The notes: generated by a model from the sequence alone, not told the origin. Shown: positions 21,839 through 33,391, counted from the stretch's first letter. The stretch is DNA of 64,000 nucleotides from Rhea pennata (GCF_028389875.1 NC_084671.1:28391083-28455082); one strand, 5' to 3'. A program made the numbers and translations.

Positions 21839-22523
21839 AGTCAGAGAGCCAGAGAGTCAGAGAACCAGAGAATCAGGAAGGTTGGGGGGGAGACCTCCGG
21901 AGATCATCTAGTCCAACCTCCCTGCTCCAGCACGGTCACCTACAGCATGTTAGACAGGGTTGCATGCAGGCGGGCTTTGAGTATCTCCAGAGAAGGAGAC
22001 TCCACAACCTCTCTGGGCAACCTGCTCCAGTGCTCCGTCCCTCTCACAGGGAAGACATTCCTCCTCACGTTCAGGTGGAACTTCCTGTGGTGCAGTTTTG
22101 GCCCATTGCCTCTTGTCCTGTCGCATGGGGCAACTGAAAAGTGTTTGTCCCCATCCCCTTGACACCCTCCCTTCACGTACTTAGACACATTGGCGGCACT
22201 CGGTAACTCTGCCTTCTCTGGAGCCTTTATCACCAGGGCCCCTGCCCCATTCAGTAGTGGGCCCACATTTTCCTCACTCCTCCTCTTGCTCCTGATGCAT
22301 TTGAAGAAGCCCTTCCTGGTGTCCTGAACATCCCTTGCCAGACTCAATTCCAGCTGGGCCTTAGCCTTCCTCGCCGCATCCCTACATACTCGGACAACAT
22401 TCCTATAATTCTCCCGGGTAGCCTGTGCCCTCTTCCACATTCTGTGTACTTTCCTCTTCTCTCTGAGTTTGGCCAGGAGCTCCTTGCTCGTCCTGGCAGG
22501 TCTCCTGCCCCCTTTGCTGGTCC
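21839..22523 (-). mobile_element. CR1 LINE, internally deleted (unit 5)
   Basis: Same deletion junction as in unit 3, near 22,192, so the loss happened once and was then copied. Confidence 0.88.
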
Positions 22524-22707
22524 ACGGTGACCACATTCAGGCCACCAAACTGTGCTGGTGAAGTGCTCAGTGTTTTCTGCCCAGGAGAACAGGAATGCCT
22601 TCACTGTCTATCACTGTCTCTCCTCCACCCTTCACAACACCCCAAGAACCGGGACCATAGAAATGCATGTGCTCCTTTGAGGAGATGGGGCACTATTTCC
22701 ACCGTCA

Positions 22708-23058
22708 CAGGGTCAGAGAATGGTTGAGGAAGGAAGGCACCTCTAGAGAGAGTGTAGTCCAAGGCCCCTGCTCAAGCAGACTCACCTAGAGCACGTTGCC
22801 CCGGAACCTCTCTAGGTGGCTTTTGAAGAGCTCCAAGCTCGGAGACTGCCCAAGCTCCGAGGGCAAGCAGAGCTCAGTAAGCCTCCCAGGAGGACGCTTG
22901 TTGCTGATGGCCAGAGGGAACTGCCTGTGCTCCTGTTGGTGCCTCTTGCCTCTTGTCCTCTGCCTGGACGCAGTGAGAAGGGCCTGCGCTGTCCTCTTAA
23001 CATCCTCCCTCAACAGTGCTAGCTCTCTCAGGCTGTCCTCAGAGGAGAGACGCTCAGG
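22708..23058 (-). mobile_element. Older CR1-like 3' fragment (unit 5)
   Basis: Copy of the fragment at 2650-3000, with the unit 3-type variant aagctcggagac. Confidence 0.6.
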
Positions 23059-23288
23059 GGTCGAGCTGACATGGCCTCCAGGGCGCATGGGCAGGGTGTG
23101 GGGGAGGCCCCGGGTGAGGCTGCTGCAGGCCATGGAGGCCTGGGAGTGCACACAAGGCCCTGGCCTGTCCTTCGCTGCAGCCTCTTTCTCCTGTCCCTGC
23201 AGAGAGGGGGGACACATAACCCAGGAAGCGTGAGCCTTGCACAGCCATGCAGCCCGCGACTGCCAGTGAAGGCCGTGGCTGGATCTGG

Positions 23289-23711
23289 TGTGGGTGCAGT
23301 GGGGCATCTGGACTCAGTGGTATGGGTGCCAAGGCTATGGATCTGCTTTGGGGCATGTGGAGTCAGTGGTATGGGTTCCCGTGGCTGGAGGTGCTCTGGA
23401 GGGGTGCAGTGGGGCATGTGGACTCAGTGGTATGAGTGCCCATGCATGGAGCTGCTGTGGGTGCAGTGGGGCATCTGGACTCTGGTATGGGTGCCCATGG
23501 CTGGAGCTGCTCTGGGGGGTGCTGTGGGGCATCTGGACTCAGTGGTATGGGTTCCCGTGGCTGGAGCTGCTCTGGGGGGTGCTGTGGGGCATCTGGACTC
23601 TGTGGTATGGGTGCCCGTGGCTGGAGCTGCTCTGGGGGGTGCTGTGGGGCATCTGGACTCAGTAGTATGGGTGCCCGTGGCTGGAGCTGCTCTGGGGGGT
23701 GCCGTGGGGCA
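23289..23711. repeat. Minisatellite (unit 5, 423 bp)
   Basis: Same monomer order and length as in unit 3. Confidence 0.9.
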
Positions 23712-24574
23712 GCTGGGCTCGGCAGCGTGGCTGCGGGCTCCGGAGCCCCTGTGCTGCCCGCAGCAGTGCTGGTGTGAGCAGGAGGGAGCTGGGGGGCAGC
23801 AGGGCCCGGAGGCAGAGGATGGGAAGGGCGCGAGGGCGAGCAGGGATTTCTCCTCCCTGGCGGTGGGGCTCTGGCGGCGGGTGTGTGCCAGGGCTGTGAG
23901 CGTGGAGGGGAGGGGAGGCCTTGGGAGGCTGCTGCCCAGAGCCCTTGGGGCCGGGGCCTGGAGGTGGGGGGGGAGGTCTTTGGAGGGCAAAGGTGCCCTT
24001 GCGGGAAGCCGCCCTGCATTTGCCCGGAGGTGGCAATACGTACACGGCGTTTGCTGTAGAGCAATACACAGCAGATAAGGTGAACATTTGCCCTGGAGGT
24101 GGCGTGTCCCGAGGCGCTCGGTGTGTGGGGCACCGGGCCGAGAGCGAAGGGGCCCCCGCTGCTTGGGAGAGGTGTTGGGTCTCCTGCGAGAAGTCTGGCT
24201 CGTGGGCCCTTGGAGCCCTGGCCGAGTTTGCAGCCCCGTGCGCAGGCGCCGGCAGCTCTCTGCCAGCTCCTGCTGGGGGCTTTTGCAAGGCTCGTGGCTG
24301 TTGCCCGCCAGCCGCGGGCCGAACAGAGTGAGCCCCGAGACGCGGGTGGTGGTTGCAGGCAGCGGCTGCTCCCTGCCCTTTATTAAGCGCCCGGCCCAGC
24401 ACACGAGGAGGCCCCAGAGGCTCCCAGGCACCCAGGCTGCCTGCCTGGCTCTGCTGCGTCCTTCCCGGTCTTCCTTTGCCCAGCCAAGGCAACGGCAGCT
24501 CCCGCGGCCCTCGTCCGAACGCGCCCTGCTGCCGCCTGCCCCGAGGCCCGGGCCGCTGCGGGGAGCAGGGGACT

Positions 24575-25351
24575 CTAGAGGAACGCGCTGAAGTGGGGCA
24601 GCAACAGGATGTTGCACAAGAACACGAGGAATAAGGCCACCACTTCCATTTCGGCGCTGGGAGCCGGGCTGTCCCTGGGAGCCGGGCTCCTCTGCCTCCC
24701 GCGCCGAGCCGGGCGCTCGCAGACCGCCACGACCGTGAGTCCGTCGGGGAGCTCGTCCCGTCGCCCGGGGGACCTGCTGCGGCGGCAGCCTCGCAAAGGT
24801 GCCTCCCGTCTCCTGGTGCTTCCAGTGCTGCAGGACCTCTGCCGTAACGGCCCGCGGGCTCGGGGTCCTGCCCGCCGGTGGGCGTGAGCAGTCGCCCGAG
24901 CCCTGCTTGGCCGTCGCCGGCTCCTCGCTGGAGAGTCGTAGCCCCTGTAGCGCAGGAGGCTGACGGCGCCGTCACGGCCGCTCCTCGGGGACCTGCTTCG
25001 CGCCGTCCTCGCTGCAGAGCGGGAGCGACGCCTCCGTCCTGGGCGGCCCGCAGAAGAGCGCCTGGGGCGGTCCGCCCGGGAGCCGTGGTGCGGGGGGCGC
25101 GCGCGGCCGGAGCGGAAAGGCCGCTGGCAGAGCGGGCACTCGGCTCTGCTGGCTGACAGCTGCTGGACGCAGCCGAGGCAGAGCCTGTGCGAGCAGACGC
25201 TGACGTAGGCGGCGGCGTGCAGCGGGCACAGGCAGACGGAACAGCGCAGCTCCTCCGAGGCGTCCGGCGGCACGTGCTGCGGCAGCCAGCCGGCGCTGGC
25301 GCCGGGGGAGAAGCTGCCGTGCTCGCGGCAGTCCTCTTGCGCAGACCTCAT
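24575..25351 (-). CDS. TOPORS-like RING-finger protein, copy 5
   Basis: This 258-residue copy has three changes from copy 1: Arg42 to Cys just inside the RING, Arg to Cys in the RQRSCSTG stretch, and Ser to Leu in EAPLRG. The extra Cys42 lies two residues after the second zinc ligand; the eight canonical ligands remain. The CRE is at 25851-25858 and AATAAA at 24384-24379. Carrying the most changes, it may be the copy under least constraint. Confidence 0.72.
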   Translation of the reverse strand: MRSAQEDCREHGSFSPGASAGWLPQHVPPDASEELRCSVCLCPLHAAAYVSVCSHRLCLGCVQQLSASRAECPLCQRPFRSGRARPPHHGSRADRPRRSSAGRPGRRRRSRSAARTARSRSPRSGRDGAVSLLRYRGYDSPARSRRRPSRARATAHAHRRAGPRARGPLRQRSCSTGSTRRREAPLRGCRRSRSPGRRDELPDGLTVVAVCERPARRGRQRSPAPRDSPAPSAEMEVVALFLVFLCNILLLPHFSAFL

Positions 25352-25850
25352 GTCCTGCAAGGCAGAGAGACCCGGAGCTTGTGTGAGCTGTGCTTGCGGC
25401 CGAGGCAGGCGAAGGCAGAAAAGCCGGGCGAGCGGCGAGCCAAAGGGCTGCGCATGCTTCTGGGGGGCTGCAAGGGAGCAGCACAAGTGCCGAGAGGCCC
25501 CCCCGAAAGACCCCCTTGCTGCCTGCCTTGCAACAGCACAGCTCACCTGCGCACGTCGGTCCGTGCTCAGCGCGGAACACCCCGCGCACCTGCAGGGCTG
25601 CCCAACACGCCGGCAGCCTCTGGGCGGCCCAGGCGCGGGACAGCAGCCCCGCGGGGTGCACAGCGCCTCGGTCAGCCAGGCAGAGATGCTGCTGGCCGCC
25701 GAACAAAGCCCCACACGCAAAGCGGAGACCCTGCCGGGCCCTGGACGCCTCGCGTGCCACCCGGCGGGGAGCCTGGGGCTAAGTGAGGGGGTGCCGACCG
25801 GGCGGCTGCCTCCCAGCAGTGACGTCGCGGGAGTCACAGGAACTCTCTGG

Positions 25851-25858
25851 TGACGTCA
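25851..25858. promoter_or_regulatory. CRE of RING gene copy 5
   Basis: Perfect TGACGTCA, with the near-match TGACGTCG near 25,820. Confidence 0.6.
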
Positions 25859-26026
25859 CAGGGCTGCCGGGGCCGCGCCCAGGAGACCCCCCAGGCTGCG
25901 GGAGCAGCCCCGGGCTCGCAGAACACGTTGGAGAGCCGGCTTCAGCCGTGGGGCTTTGCCGGGGCTCTTTGTGCCTGGGGCTGTTGGTGCCGGGACTGGG
26001 CCAGGCTTTGCCTTGGCTTCCCTGGC

Positions 26027-28054
26027 AGTCAGAGAGCCAGAGAGTCAGAGAACCAGAGAATCAGGAAGGTTGGGGGGGAGACCTCCGGAGATCATCTAGT
26101 CCAACCTCCCTGCTCAAGCACGGTCACCTACAGCATGTTAGACAGGGTTGCATGCAGGCGGGCTTTGAGTATCTCCAGAGAAGGAGACTCCACAACCTCT
26201 CTGGGCAACCTGCTCCAGTGCTCCGTCCCTCTCACAGGGAAGACATTCCTCCTCACGTTCAGGTGGAACTTCCTGTGGTGCAGTTTTGGCCCATTGCCTC
26301 TTGTCCTGTCGCATGGGGCAACTGAAAAGCGTTTGTCCCCATCCCCTTGACCCCCTCCCTTCACATACTTAGACACATTGATAAGATCCCCCCTCAGTCT
26401 TCCCTTCCCCAGGCTGAAGAGGCCCTCCTCTCGCAGCCGTTCCTCAGAGGGCTGATGCTCCAGCCCTCTGATCATCTTCATAGCCCTACACTGGACTCTC
26501 TCCAGCAGCTCCATGTCTCTCTTGTCCTGGGGAGCCCAGAACTGGATGTAGTACTTGAGATGAGGTCTCAGCAGGGGCTGAGTAGAGGGACAGGATCACC
26601 TCCCTCAACCTGCTGGCCACACTCTTCCAAATGCAGCCCAGGAGACCATTGGCCTTCCTGGCCACAGGGCCACATTGCTGCCTCAGGGTCAACTTGTCAT
26701 CCACCAGCACTCCCAGGTCCTCCTCTGCACAGCTGCTTTCTAGCAGCTCAGCCCCCAGCCTGTACTGGTGCCTGGGGTTATTTCTCCCTAGGTGCAGGAC
26801 TCTGCACTTGCCCTTGTGGAACCTCAGGAGGTTCCTTTCTGCCCAGCTCTCCAGCCTGTCCATGTCTCTCTGAACGGCAGCACAGCCCTCCTGTGCCTCA
26901 GCCACTCCTCCCAGCTTGGTAGCATCAGCAAACTTGCTGAGGAGGCACTCTGTCCCTTTGTCCAGGTCGTTGATGAAGAAGTTGAACAGGATGGGAGCCA
27001 GTTCTGAGCCCTGGGGGACTCCACTAGCCACAGGCCTCCAACTAGACTCCACGCCAATGATGACAACCCTCTGAGGTCTGCCTTGCAGCTAGTTCTCAAC
27101 CCACCTCACTGTCCACTCATCTATCCCACACTTGCTGAGCTTCTCTAGGAGGATGTTATGGGAGACAGCGTCAAAAGCCTTGCTGAAGTCAAGGTACCCA
27201 ATGCCCACTGCTCTCCCCTCCCCTACCCAGGCAGTTGTTCCATCCTAGAAGGCGATCAGCTTGGTTAAGCAGGAGTTCCCCTTGGTGAAGCCATGCTGTC
27301 TACTCCCGATCACCTTCTTTCCCTCCATATGCTTGGAGATGACATTGAGAATGAGCTGTTCCATCCCTTTTCCAGGGATGGAGGTGAGGCTGAGCAGCCT
27401 AGAGTTGCCTGGGTCCTCCTTCTTGCCCTTTTTGAAGACTGGAGTGACACTGGCTTTCTCCCAGTCCTCAGGCACCTCTCCCGTTTTCCCAGGACCTTTC
27501 AAAGATGATGGAGAGCAGCCTGGCAACAACATCCGCCAGCTCCCTCAGTACCCATGGGTGCATCCCATCTGGGCCCACCGATCTGTGGATGTCAGGCTTG
27601 CCCACAAGGTCTCTAATCCTCTCCTCCTCAACCAAAGGGAAGTCTTCCTTTCTCCAGGCTTTCTGCCTTGCCTCCAGGCTCTGGGGTTCTTGCAGGCTGC
27701 CCTTAGCAGCGAAGCCTGAAGCCAAGGCAGCACTCAGTAACTCTGCCTTCTCCGGAGCCCTTGTCACCAGGGCCCCTGCCCCATTCAGTAGTGGGCCCAC
27801 ATTTTCCGCACTCCTCCTCTTGCTCCTGATGCATTTGAAGAAGCCCTTCCTGGTGTCCTGAACATCCCTTGCCAGACTCAATTCCAGCTGGGCCTTAGCC
27901 TTCCTCGCCGCATCCCTACATACTCGGACAACATTCCTATAATTCTCCCGGGTAGCCTGTGCCCTCTTCCACATTCTGTGTACTTTCCTCTTCTCTCTGA
28001 GTTTGGCCAGGAGCTCCTTGCTCGTCCTGGCAGGTCTCCTGCCCCCTTTGCTGG
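26027..28054 (-). mobile_element. CR1 LINE, full form (unit 6)
   Basis: Same extent and coding blocks as in unit 1, including the FADA variant; its 3' portion is of the unit 1 type. Confidence 0.88.
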
Positions 28055-28242
28055 TCCACGGTGACCACATTCAGGCCACCAGACTGTCCTGGTGAAGTGC
28101 TCAGTGTTTTCTGCCCAGGAGAACAGGAACGCCTTCACTGTCTATCACTGTCTCTCCTCCACCCTTCACAACACCCCAAGAACCGGGACCATAGAAATGC
28201 ACGTGCTCCTTTGAGGAGATGGGGCACTATTTCCACCGTCAC

Positions 28243-28592
28243 AGGGTCAGAGAATGGTTGAGGAAGGAAGGCACCTCTAGAGAGAGTGTAGTCCAAGGCC
28301 CCTGCTCAAGCAGACTCACCTAGAGCACGTTGCCCCAGAACCTGTCTAGGTGGCTTTTGAAGAACTCCAAGCACGGAGACTGCCCAAGCTCCGAGGGCAA
28401 GCAGAGCTCAGTTAGCCTCCCAGGAGGACGCTTGTTGCTGATGGCCAGAGGGAACTGCCTGTGCTCCTGTTGGTGCCTCTTGCCTCTTGTCCTCTGCCTG
28501 GACGCAGTGAGAAGGGTCTGCGCCGTCCTCTTAACATCCTCCCTCAACAGTGCCAGCTCTCTCAGGCTGTCCTCAGAGGAGAGACGCTCAGG
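28243..28592 (-). mobile_element. Older CR1-like 3' fragment (unit 6)
   Basis: Copy of the fragment at 2650-3000, carried by the unit duplication. Confidence 0.6.
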
Positions 28593-28824
28593 GGTCGAGC
28601 TGATATGGCCTCCAGGGCGCATGGGCAGGGTGTGGAGGAGGCCCCGGGTGAGGCTGCTGCAGGCCATGGAGGCCTGGGAGTGCACACAAGGCCCTGGCCT
28701 GTCCTTCGCTGCAGCCTCTTTCTCCTGTCCCTGCAGAGAGGGGGGACACATAACCCAGGAAGCGTGAGCCTTGCACAGCCATGCAGCCCGCGACTGCCAG
28801 TGAAGGCCGTGGCTGGATCTGGTG

Positions 28825-29233
28825 TGGGTGCAGTGGGGCATCTGGACTCAGTGGTATGGGTGCCAAGGCTATGGATCTGCTTTGGGGCATCTGGACTCAG
28901 TGGTATGGGTTCCTGTGGCTGGAGGTGCTCTGGAGGGGTGCAGTGGGGCATGTGGACTCAGTGGTATGAGTGCCCATGCATGGAGCTGCTGTGGGTGCAG
29001 TGGGGCATCTGGACTCAGTGGTATGGGTGCCAAGGCTATGGATCTGCTTTGGGGCATCTGGACTCAGTGGTATGGGTTCCCGTGGCTGGAGGTGCTCTGG
29101 AGGGGTGCAGTGGGGCATGTGGACTCAGTGGTATTAGTGCCCATGCATGGAGCTGCTGTGGGTGCAGTGGGGCATCTGGACTGTGTGGTATGGGTGCCCG
29201 TGGCTGGAGCTGCTCTGGGGGGTGCCGTGGGGC
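28825..29233. repeat. Minisatellite (unit 6, 409 bp)
   Basis: The shortest version; begins like the long-unit forms and ends like all the others. Confidence 0.9.
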
Positions 29234-30102
29234 AGCTGGGCTCGGCAGCGTGGCTGCGGGCTCCGGAGCCCCTGTGCTGCCCGCAGCAGTGCTGGTGTGA
29301 GCGCAGGCAGGAGGGAGCTGGGGGGCAGCAGGGCCCGGAGGCAGAGGATGGGAAGGGCGCGAGGGCGAGCAGGGATTTCTCCTCCCTGGCGGCGGGGCTC
29401 TGGCGGCGGGTGTCTGCCAGGGCTGTGTGCGTGGAGGGGAGGGGAGGCCTTGGGAGGCTGCTGCCCAGAGCCCTTGGGGCCGGGGCCTGGAGGTGGGGGG
29501 GGGGTCTTTGGAGGGCAAAGGTGCCCTTGCGGGAAGCCGCCCTGCATTTGCCCGGAGGTGGCAATACGTACACGGCGTTTGCTGTAGAGCAATACACAGC
29601 AGATAAGGTGAACATTTGCCCTGGAGGTGGCGTGTCCCGAGGCGCTCGGTGTGTGGGGCACCGGGCCGAGAGCGAAGGGGCCCCCACTGCTTGGGAGAGG
29701 TGTTGGGTCTCCTGCGAGAAGTCTGGCTCGTGGGCCCTTGGAGCCCTGGCCGAGTTTGCAGCCCCGTGCGCAGGCGCCGGCAGCTCTCTGCCAGCTCCTG
29801 CCGGGGGCTTTTGCAAGGCTCGTGGCTGTTGCCCGCCAGCCGCGGGCCGAACAGAGTGAGCCCCGAGACGCGGGTGGTGGTTGCAGGCAGCGGCTGCTCC
29901 CTGCCCTTTATTAAGCGCCCGGCCCAGCACACGAGGAGGCCCCAGAGGCTCCCAGGCACCCAGGCTGCCTGCCTGGCTCTGCTGCGTCCTTCCCGGTCTT
30001 CCTTTGCCCAGCCAAGGCAACGGCAGCTCCCGCGGCCCTCGTCCGAACGCGCCCTGCTGCCGCCTGCCCCGAGGCCCGGGCCGCTGCGGGGAGCAGGGGA
30101 CT

Positions 30103-30879
30103 CTAGAGGAACGCGCTGAAGTGGGGCAGCAACAGGATGTTGCACAAGAACACGAGGAATAAGGCCACCACTTCCATTTCGGCGCTGGGAGCCGGGCTGT
30201 CCCTGGGAGCCGGGCTCCTCTGCCTCCCGTGCCGAGCCGGGCGCTCGCAGACCGCCACGACCGTGAGTCCGTCGGGGAGCTCGTCCCGTCGCCCGGGGGA
30301 CCTGCTGCGGCGGCAGCCTCGCGAAGGTGCCTCCCGTCTCCTGGTGCTTCCAGTGCTGCAGGACCTCTGCCGTAACGGCCCGCGGGCTCGGGGTCCTGCC
30401 CGCCGGTGGGCGTGAGCAGTCGCCCGAGCCCTGCTTGGCCGTCGCCGGCTCCTCGCTGGAGAGTCGTAGCCCCTGTAGCGCAGGAGGCTGACGGCGCCGT
30501 CACGGCCGCTCCTCGGGGACCTGCTTCGCGCCGTCCTCGCTGCAGAGCGGGAGCGACGCCTCCGTCCTGGGCGGCCCGCAGAAGAGCGCCTGGGGCGGTC
30601 CGCCCGGGAGCCGTGGTGCGGGGGGCGCGCGCGGCCGGAGCGGAAAGGCCGCTGGCAGAGCGGGCACTCGGCTCTGCTGGCTGACAGCTGCTGGACGCAG
30701 CCGAGGCAGAGCCTGTGCGAGCAGACGCTGACGTAGGCGGCGGCGTGCAGCGGGCGCAGGCAGACGGAACAGCGCAGCTCCTCCGAGGCGTCCGGCGGCA
30801 CGTGCTGCGGCAGCCAGCCGGCGCTGGCGCCGGGGGAGAAGCTGCCGTGCTCGCGGCAGTCCTCTTGCGCAGACCTCAT
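30103..30879 (-). CDS. TOPORS-like RING-finger protein, copy 6
   Basis: This is the last copy before the right edge of the array. It has 258 residues with two changes from copy 1: the Arg to Cys in RQRSCSTG shared with copy 5, and Arg to His in PARHGRQ. The RING is unchanged. The CRE is at 31379-31386, within partial unit 7, and AATAAA is at 29912-29907. This copy keeps its full upstream region, so the partial last unit does not truncate its promoter. Confidence 0.75.
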   Translation of the reverse strand: MRSAQEDCREHGSFSPGASAGWLPQHVPPDASEELRCSVCLRPLHAAAYVSVCSHRLCLGCVQQLSASRAECPLCQRPFRSGRARPPHHGSRADRPRRSSAGRPGRRRRSRSAARTARSRSPRSGRDGAVSLLRYRGYDSPARSRRRPSRARATAHAHRRAGPRARGPLRQRSCSTGSTRRREAPSRGCRRSRSPGRRDELPDGLTVVAVCERPARHGRQRSPAPRDSPAPSAEMEVVALFLVFLCNILLLPHFSAFL

Positions 30880-31378
30880 GTCCTGCAAGGCAGAGAGACC
30901 CGGAGCTTGTGTGAGCTGTGCTTGCGGCCGAGGCAGGCGAAGGCAGAAAAGCCGGGCGAGCGGCGAGCCAAAGGGCTGCGCATGCTTCTGGGGGGCTGCA
31001 AGGGAGCAGCACAAGTGCCGAGAGGCCCCCCCGAAAGACCCCCTTGCTGCCTGCCTTGCAGCAGCACAGCTCACCTGCGCACGTCGGTCCGTGCTCAGCG
31101 CGGAACACCCCGCGCACCTGCAGGGCTGCCCAACACGCCGGCAGCCTCTGGGCGGCCCAGGCGCGGGACAGCAGCCCCGCGGGGTGCGCAGCGCCTCGGT
31201 CAGCCAGGCAGAGATGCTGCTGGCCGCCGAGCAAAGCCCCACACGCAAAGCGGAGACCCTGCCGGGCCCTGGACGCCTCGCGTGCCACCCGGCGGGGAGC
31301 CTGGGGCTAAGTGAGGGGGTGCCGACCGGGCGGCTGCCTCCCAGCAGTGACGTCGCGGGAGTCACAGGAACTCTCTGG

Positions 31379-31386
31379 TGACGTCA
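31379..31386. promoter_or_regulatory. CRE of RING gene copy 6
   Basis: Perfect TGACGTCA, with the near-match TGACGTCG near 31,348; it lies in the partial last unit. Confidence 0.6.
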
Positions 31387-31554
31387 CAGGGCTGCCGGGG
31401 CCGCGCCCAGGAGACCCCCCAGGCTGCGGGAGCAGCCCCGGGCTCGCAGAGCACTTTGGAGAGCCGGCTTCAGCCGTGGGGCTTTGCCGGGGCTCTTTGT
31501 GCCTGGGGCTGTTGGTGCCGGGACTGGGCCAGGCTTTGCCTTGGCTTCCCTGGC

Positions 31555-32239
31555 AGTCAGAGAGCCAGAGAGTCAGAGAACCAGAGAATCAGGAAGGTTG
31601 GGGGGGAGACCTCCGGAGATCATCTAGTCCAACCTCCCTGCTCAAGCACGGTCACCTACAGCATGTTAGACAGGGTTGCATGCAGGCGGGCTTTGAGTAT
31701 CTCCAGAGAAGGAGACTCCACAACCTCTCTGGGCAACCTGCTCCAGTGCTCCGTCCCTCTCACAGGGAAGACATTCCTCCTCACGTTCAGGTGGAACTTC
31801 CTGTGGTGCAGTTTTGGCCCATTGCCTCTTGTCCTGTCGCATGGGGCAACTGAAAAGCGTTTGTCCCCATCCCCTTGACACCCTCCCTTCATGTACTTAG
31901 ACACATTGGCGGCACTCGGTAACTCTGCCTTCTCTGGAGCCTTTATCACCAGGGCCCCTGCCCCATTCAATAGAGGGCCCACATTTTCCTCACTCCTCCT
32001 CTTGCTCCTGATGCATTTGAAGAAGCCCTTCCTGGTGTCCCGAACATCCCTTGCCAGACTCAATTCCAGCTGGGCCTTAGCCTTCCTCGCCGCATCCCTA
32101 CATACTCGGACAACATTCCTATAATTCTCCCGGGTAGCCTGTGCCCTCTTCCACATTCTGTGTACTTTCCTCTTCTCTCTGAGTTTGGCCAGGAGCTCCT
32201 TGCTCGTCCTGGCAGGTCTCCTGCCCCCTTTGCTGGTCC
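31555..32239 (-). mobile_element. CR1 LINE, internally deleted (unit 7)
   Basis: Carries the deletion of units 3 and 5, with the junction near 31,910. A short extra segment (accgtgacc) is present just past its 5' edge, near 32,244. Confidence 0.88.
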
Positions 32240-32430
32240 ACGGTGACCGTGACCTCATTCAGGCCACCAAACTGTGCTGGTGAAGTGCTCAGTGTTTTCT
32301 GCCCAGGAGAACAGGAACGCCTTCACTGTCTATCACTGTCTCTCCTCCACCCTTCACAACACCCCAAGAACCGGGACCATAGAAATGCATGTGCTCCTTT
32401 GAGGAGATGGGGCACTATTTCCACCGTCAC

Positions 32431-32780
32431 AGGGTCAGAGAATGGTTGAGGAAGGAAGGCACCTCTAGAGAGAGTGTAGTCCAAGGCCCCTGCTCAAGCA
32501 GACTCACCTAGAGCACGTTGCCCCAGAACCTGTCCAGGTGGCTTTTGAAGAGCTCCAAGACTCAGAGACAGCCCAAGCTCCGAGGGCAAGCAGAGCTCAG
32601 TTAGCCTCCCAGGAGGATGCTTGTTGCTGATGGCCAGAGGGAACTGCCTGTGTTCCTGTCGGTGCCTGTTGCCTCTTGTCCTCTGCCTGGACGCGGTGAA
32701 AAGGGTCTGCGCCCTCCTCTTAACATCCTCCCTCAACAGTGCCAGCTCTCTCAGGCTGTCCTCAGAGGAGAGACAGTGGC
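32431..32780 (-). mobile_element. Older CR1-like 3' fragment (unit 7, more diverged)
   Basis: Matches the fragment at 2650-3000 but with clearly more differences after about 32,540 (for example agactcagagacagcccaag). This copy seems to have escaped homogenisation with the rest of the array. Confidence 0.55.
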
Positions 32781-33391
32781 AGGTGGAGTTGACATGGGAT
32801 CCAGGAGAGCACTGGCTCTGCTGCCATTTTCAGGCCCTGCAACTCCTGCAGCCTCCAGTACCTCATTTTGTTTTCAGCCATGTGCTTCATTAAGGGCAGG
32901 GAGCACCCATTGCCTGCAGCCCACAGTCTCATCTCTGTGCTGACTTTGTTCAGTCCCCAGCTCACAGAGAAAATTGTTTAGCCTTGAAAAAACCCCCATC
33001 AGGGGGCTGGAAGTTTGTGCGAGCCTTATACTTGCTTGGTTAAATATCATCTATCTAGAGGAAGGGAAGATTGAGGGTGCAGGGAAGGACATGCAAGAGC
33101 CTTGTGTGCCCTCCTAGATCTTCATGGATAACATTAGTCTCACCTGAGGTCTCCCCCACATGCTGCTCACAGGCTTTGGAGTCCATCTTTGCTCAGCCTA
33201 TGGCCTTCACTTCCTGCCTGAGTTGTGCAGGAGGAGGGCAGGTCTCCAGCTCTGCCACTGCCTTGCCCATGCTTGGCTGTGGGCCTTGTTGATCCTTACC
33301 AGGACCTCCACCTCAGCACCCCATTTGCAAGCTAAAACAATCGCCTGGCTAGCAGTCCGCTATCAGCCACCTCTGCGGTGGGGGTGAGAGA

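Larger units (their letters stand above)
21405..25592. repeat. Tandem array unit 5 (short type)
   Basis: This 4,188 bp unit carries the same CR1 deletion as unit 3 (junction near 22,192) and the same 423 bp minisatellite length. Gene copy 5 has the most amino-acid changes of the six. Confidence 0.93.
25593..31120. repeat. Tandem array unit 6 (long type)
   Basis: This 5,528 bp unit carries the full form of the CR1 copy and the shortest minisatellite (409 bp). It shares with unit 5 the variants in the RING gene intron (gcatgcttctgg, cacaagtgccg), so units 5 and 6 exchanged or duplicated together. Confidence 0.93.
31121..32815. repeat. Tandem array unit 7, right-hand partial (short type)
   Basis: The last copy contains the promoter region of gene copy 6, the deleted CR1 form (junction near 31,910) and the older CR1-like fragment, then stops matching near 32,780-32,815. 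It has no minisatellite and no RING gene of its own. From about 32,540 its match to the other units is visibly poorer, suggesting that the true edge of the homogenised array is close to there. Confidence 0.85.
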
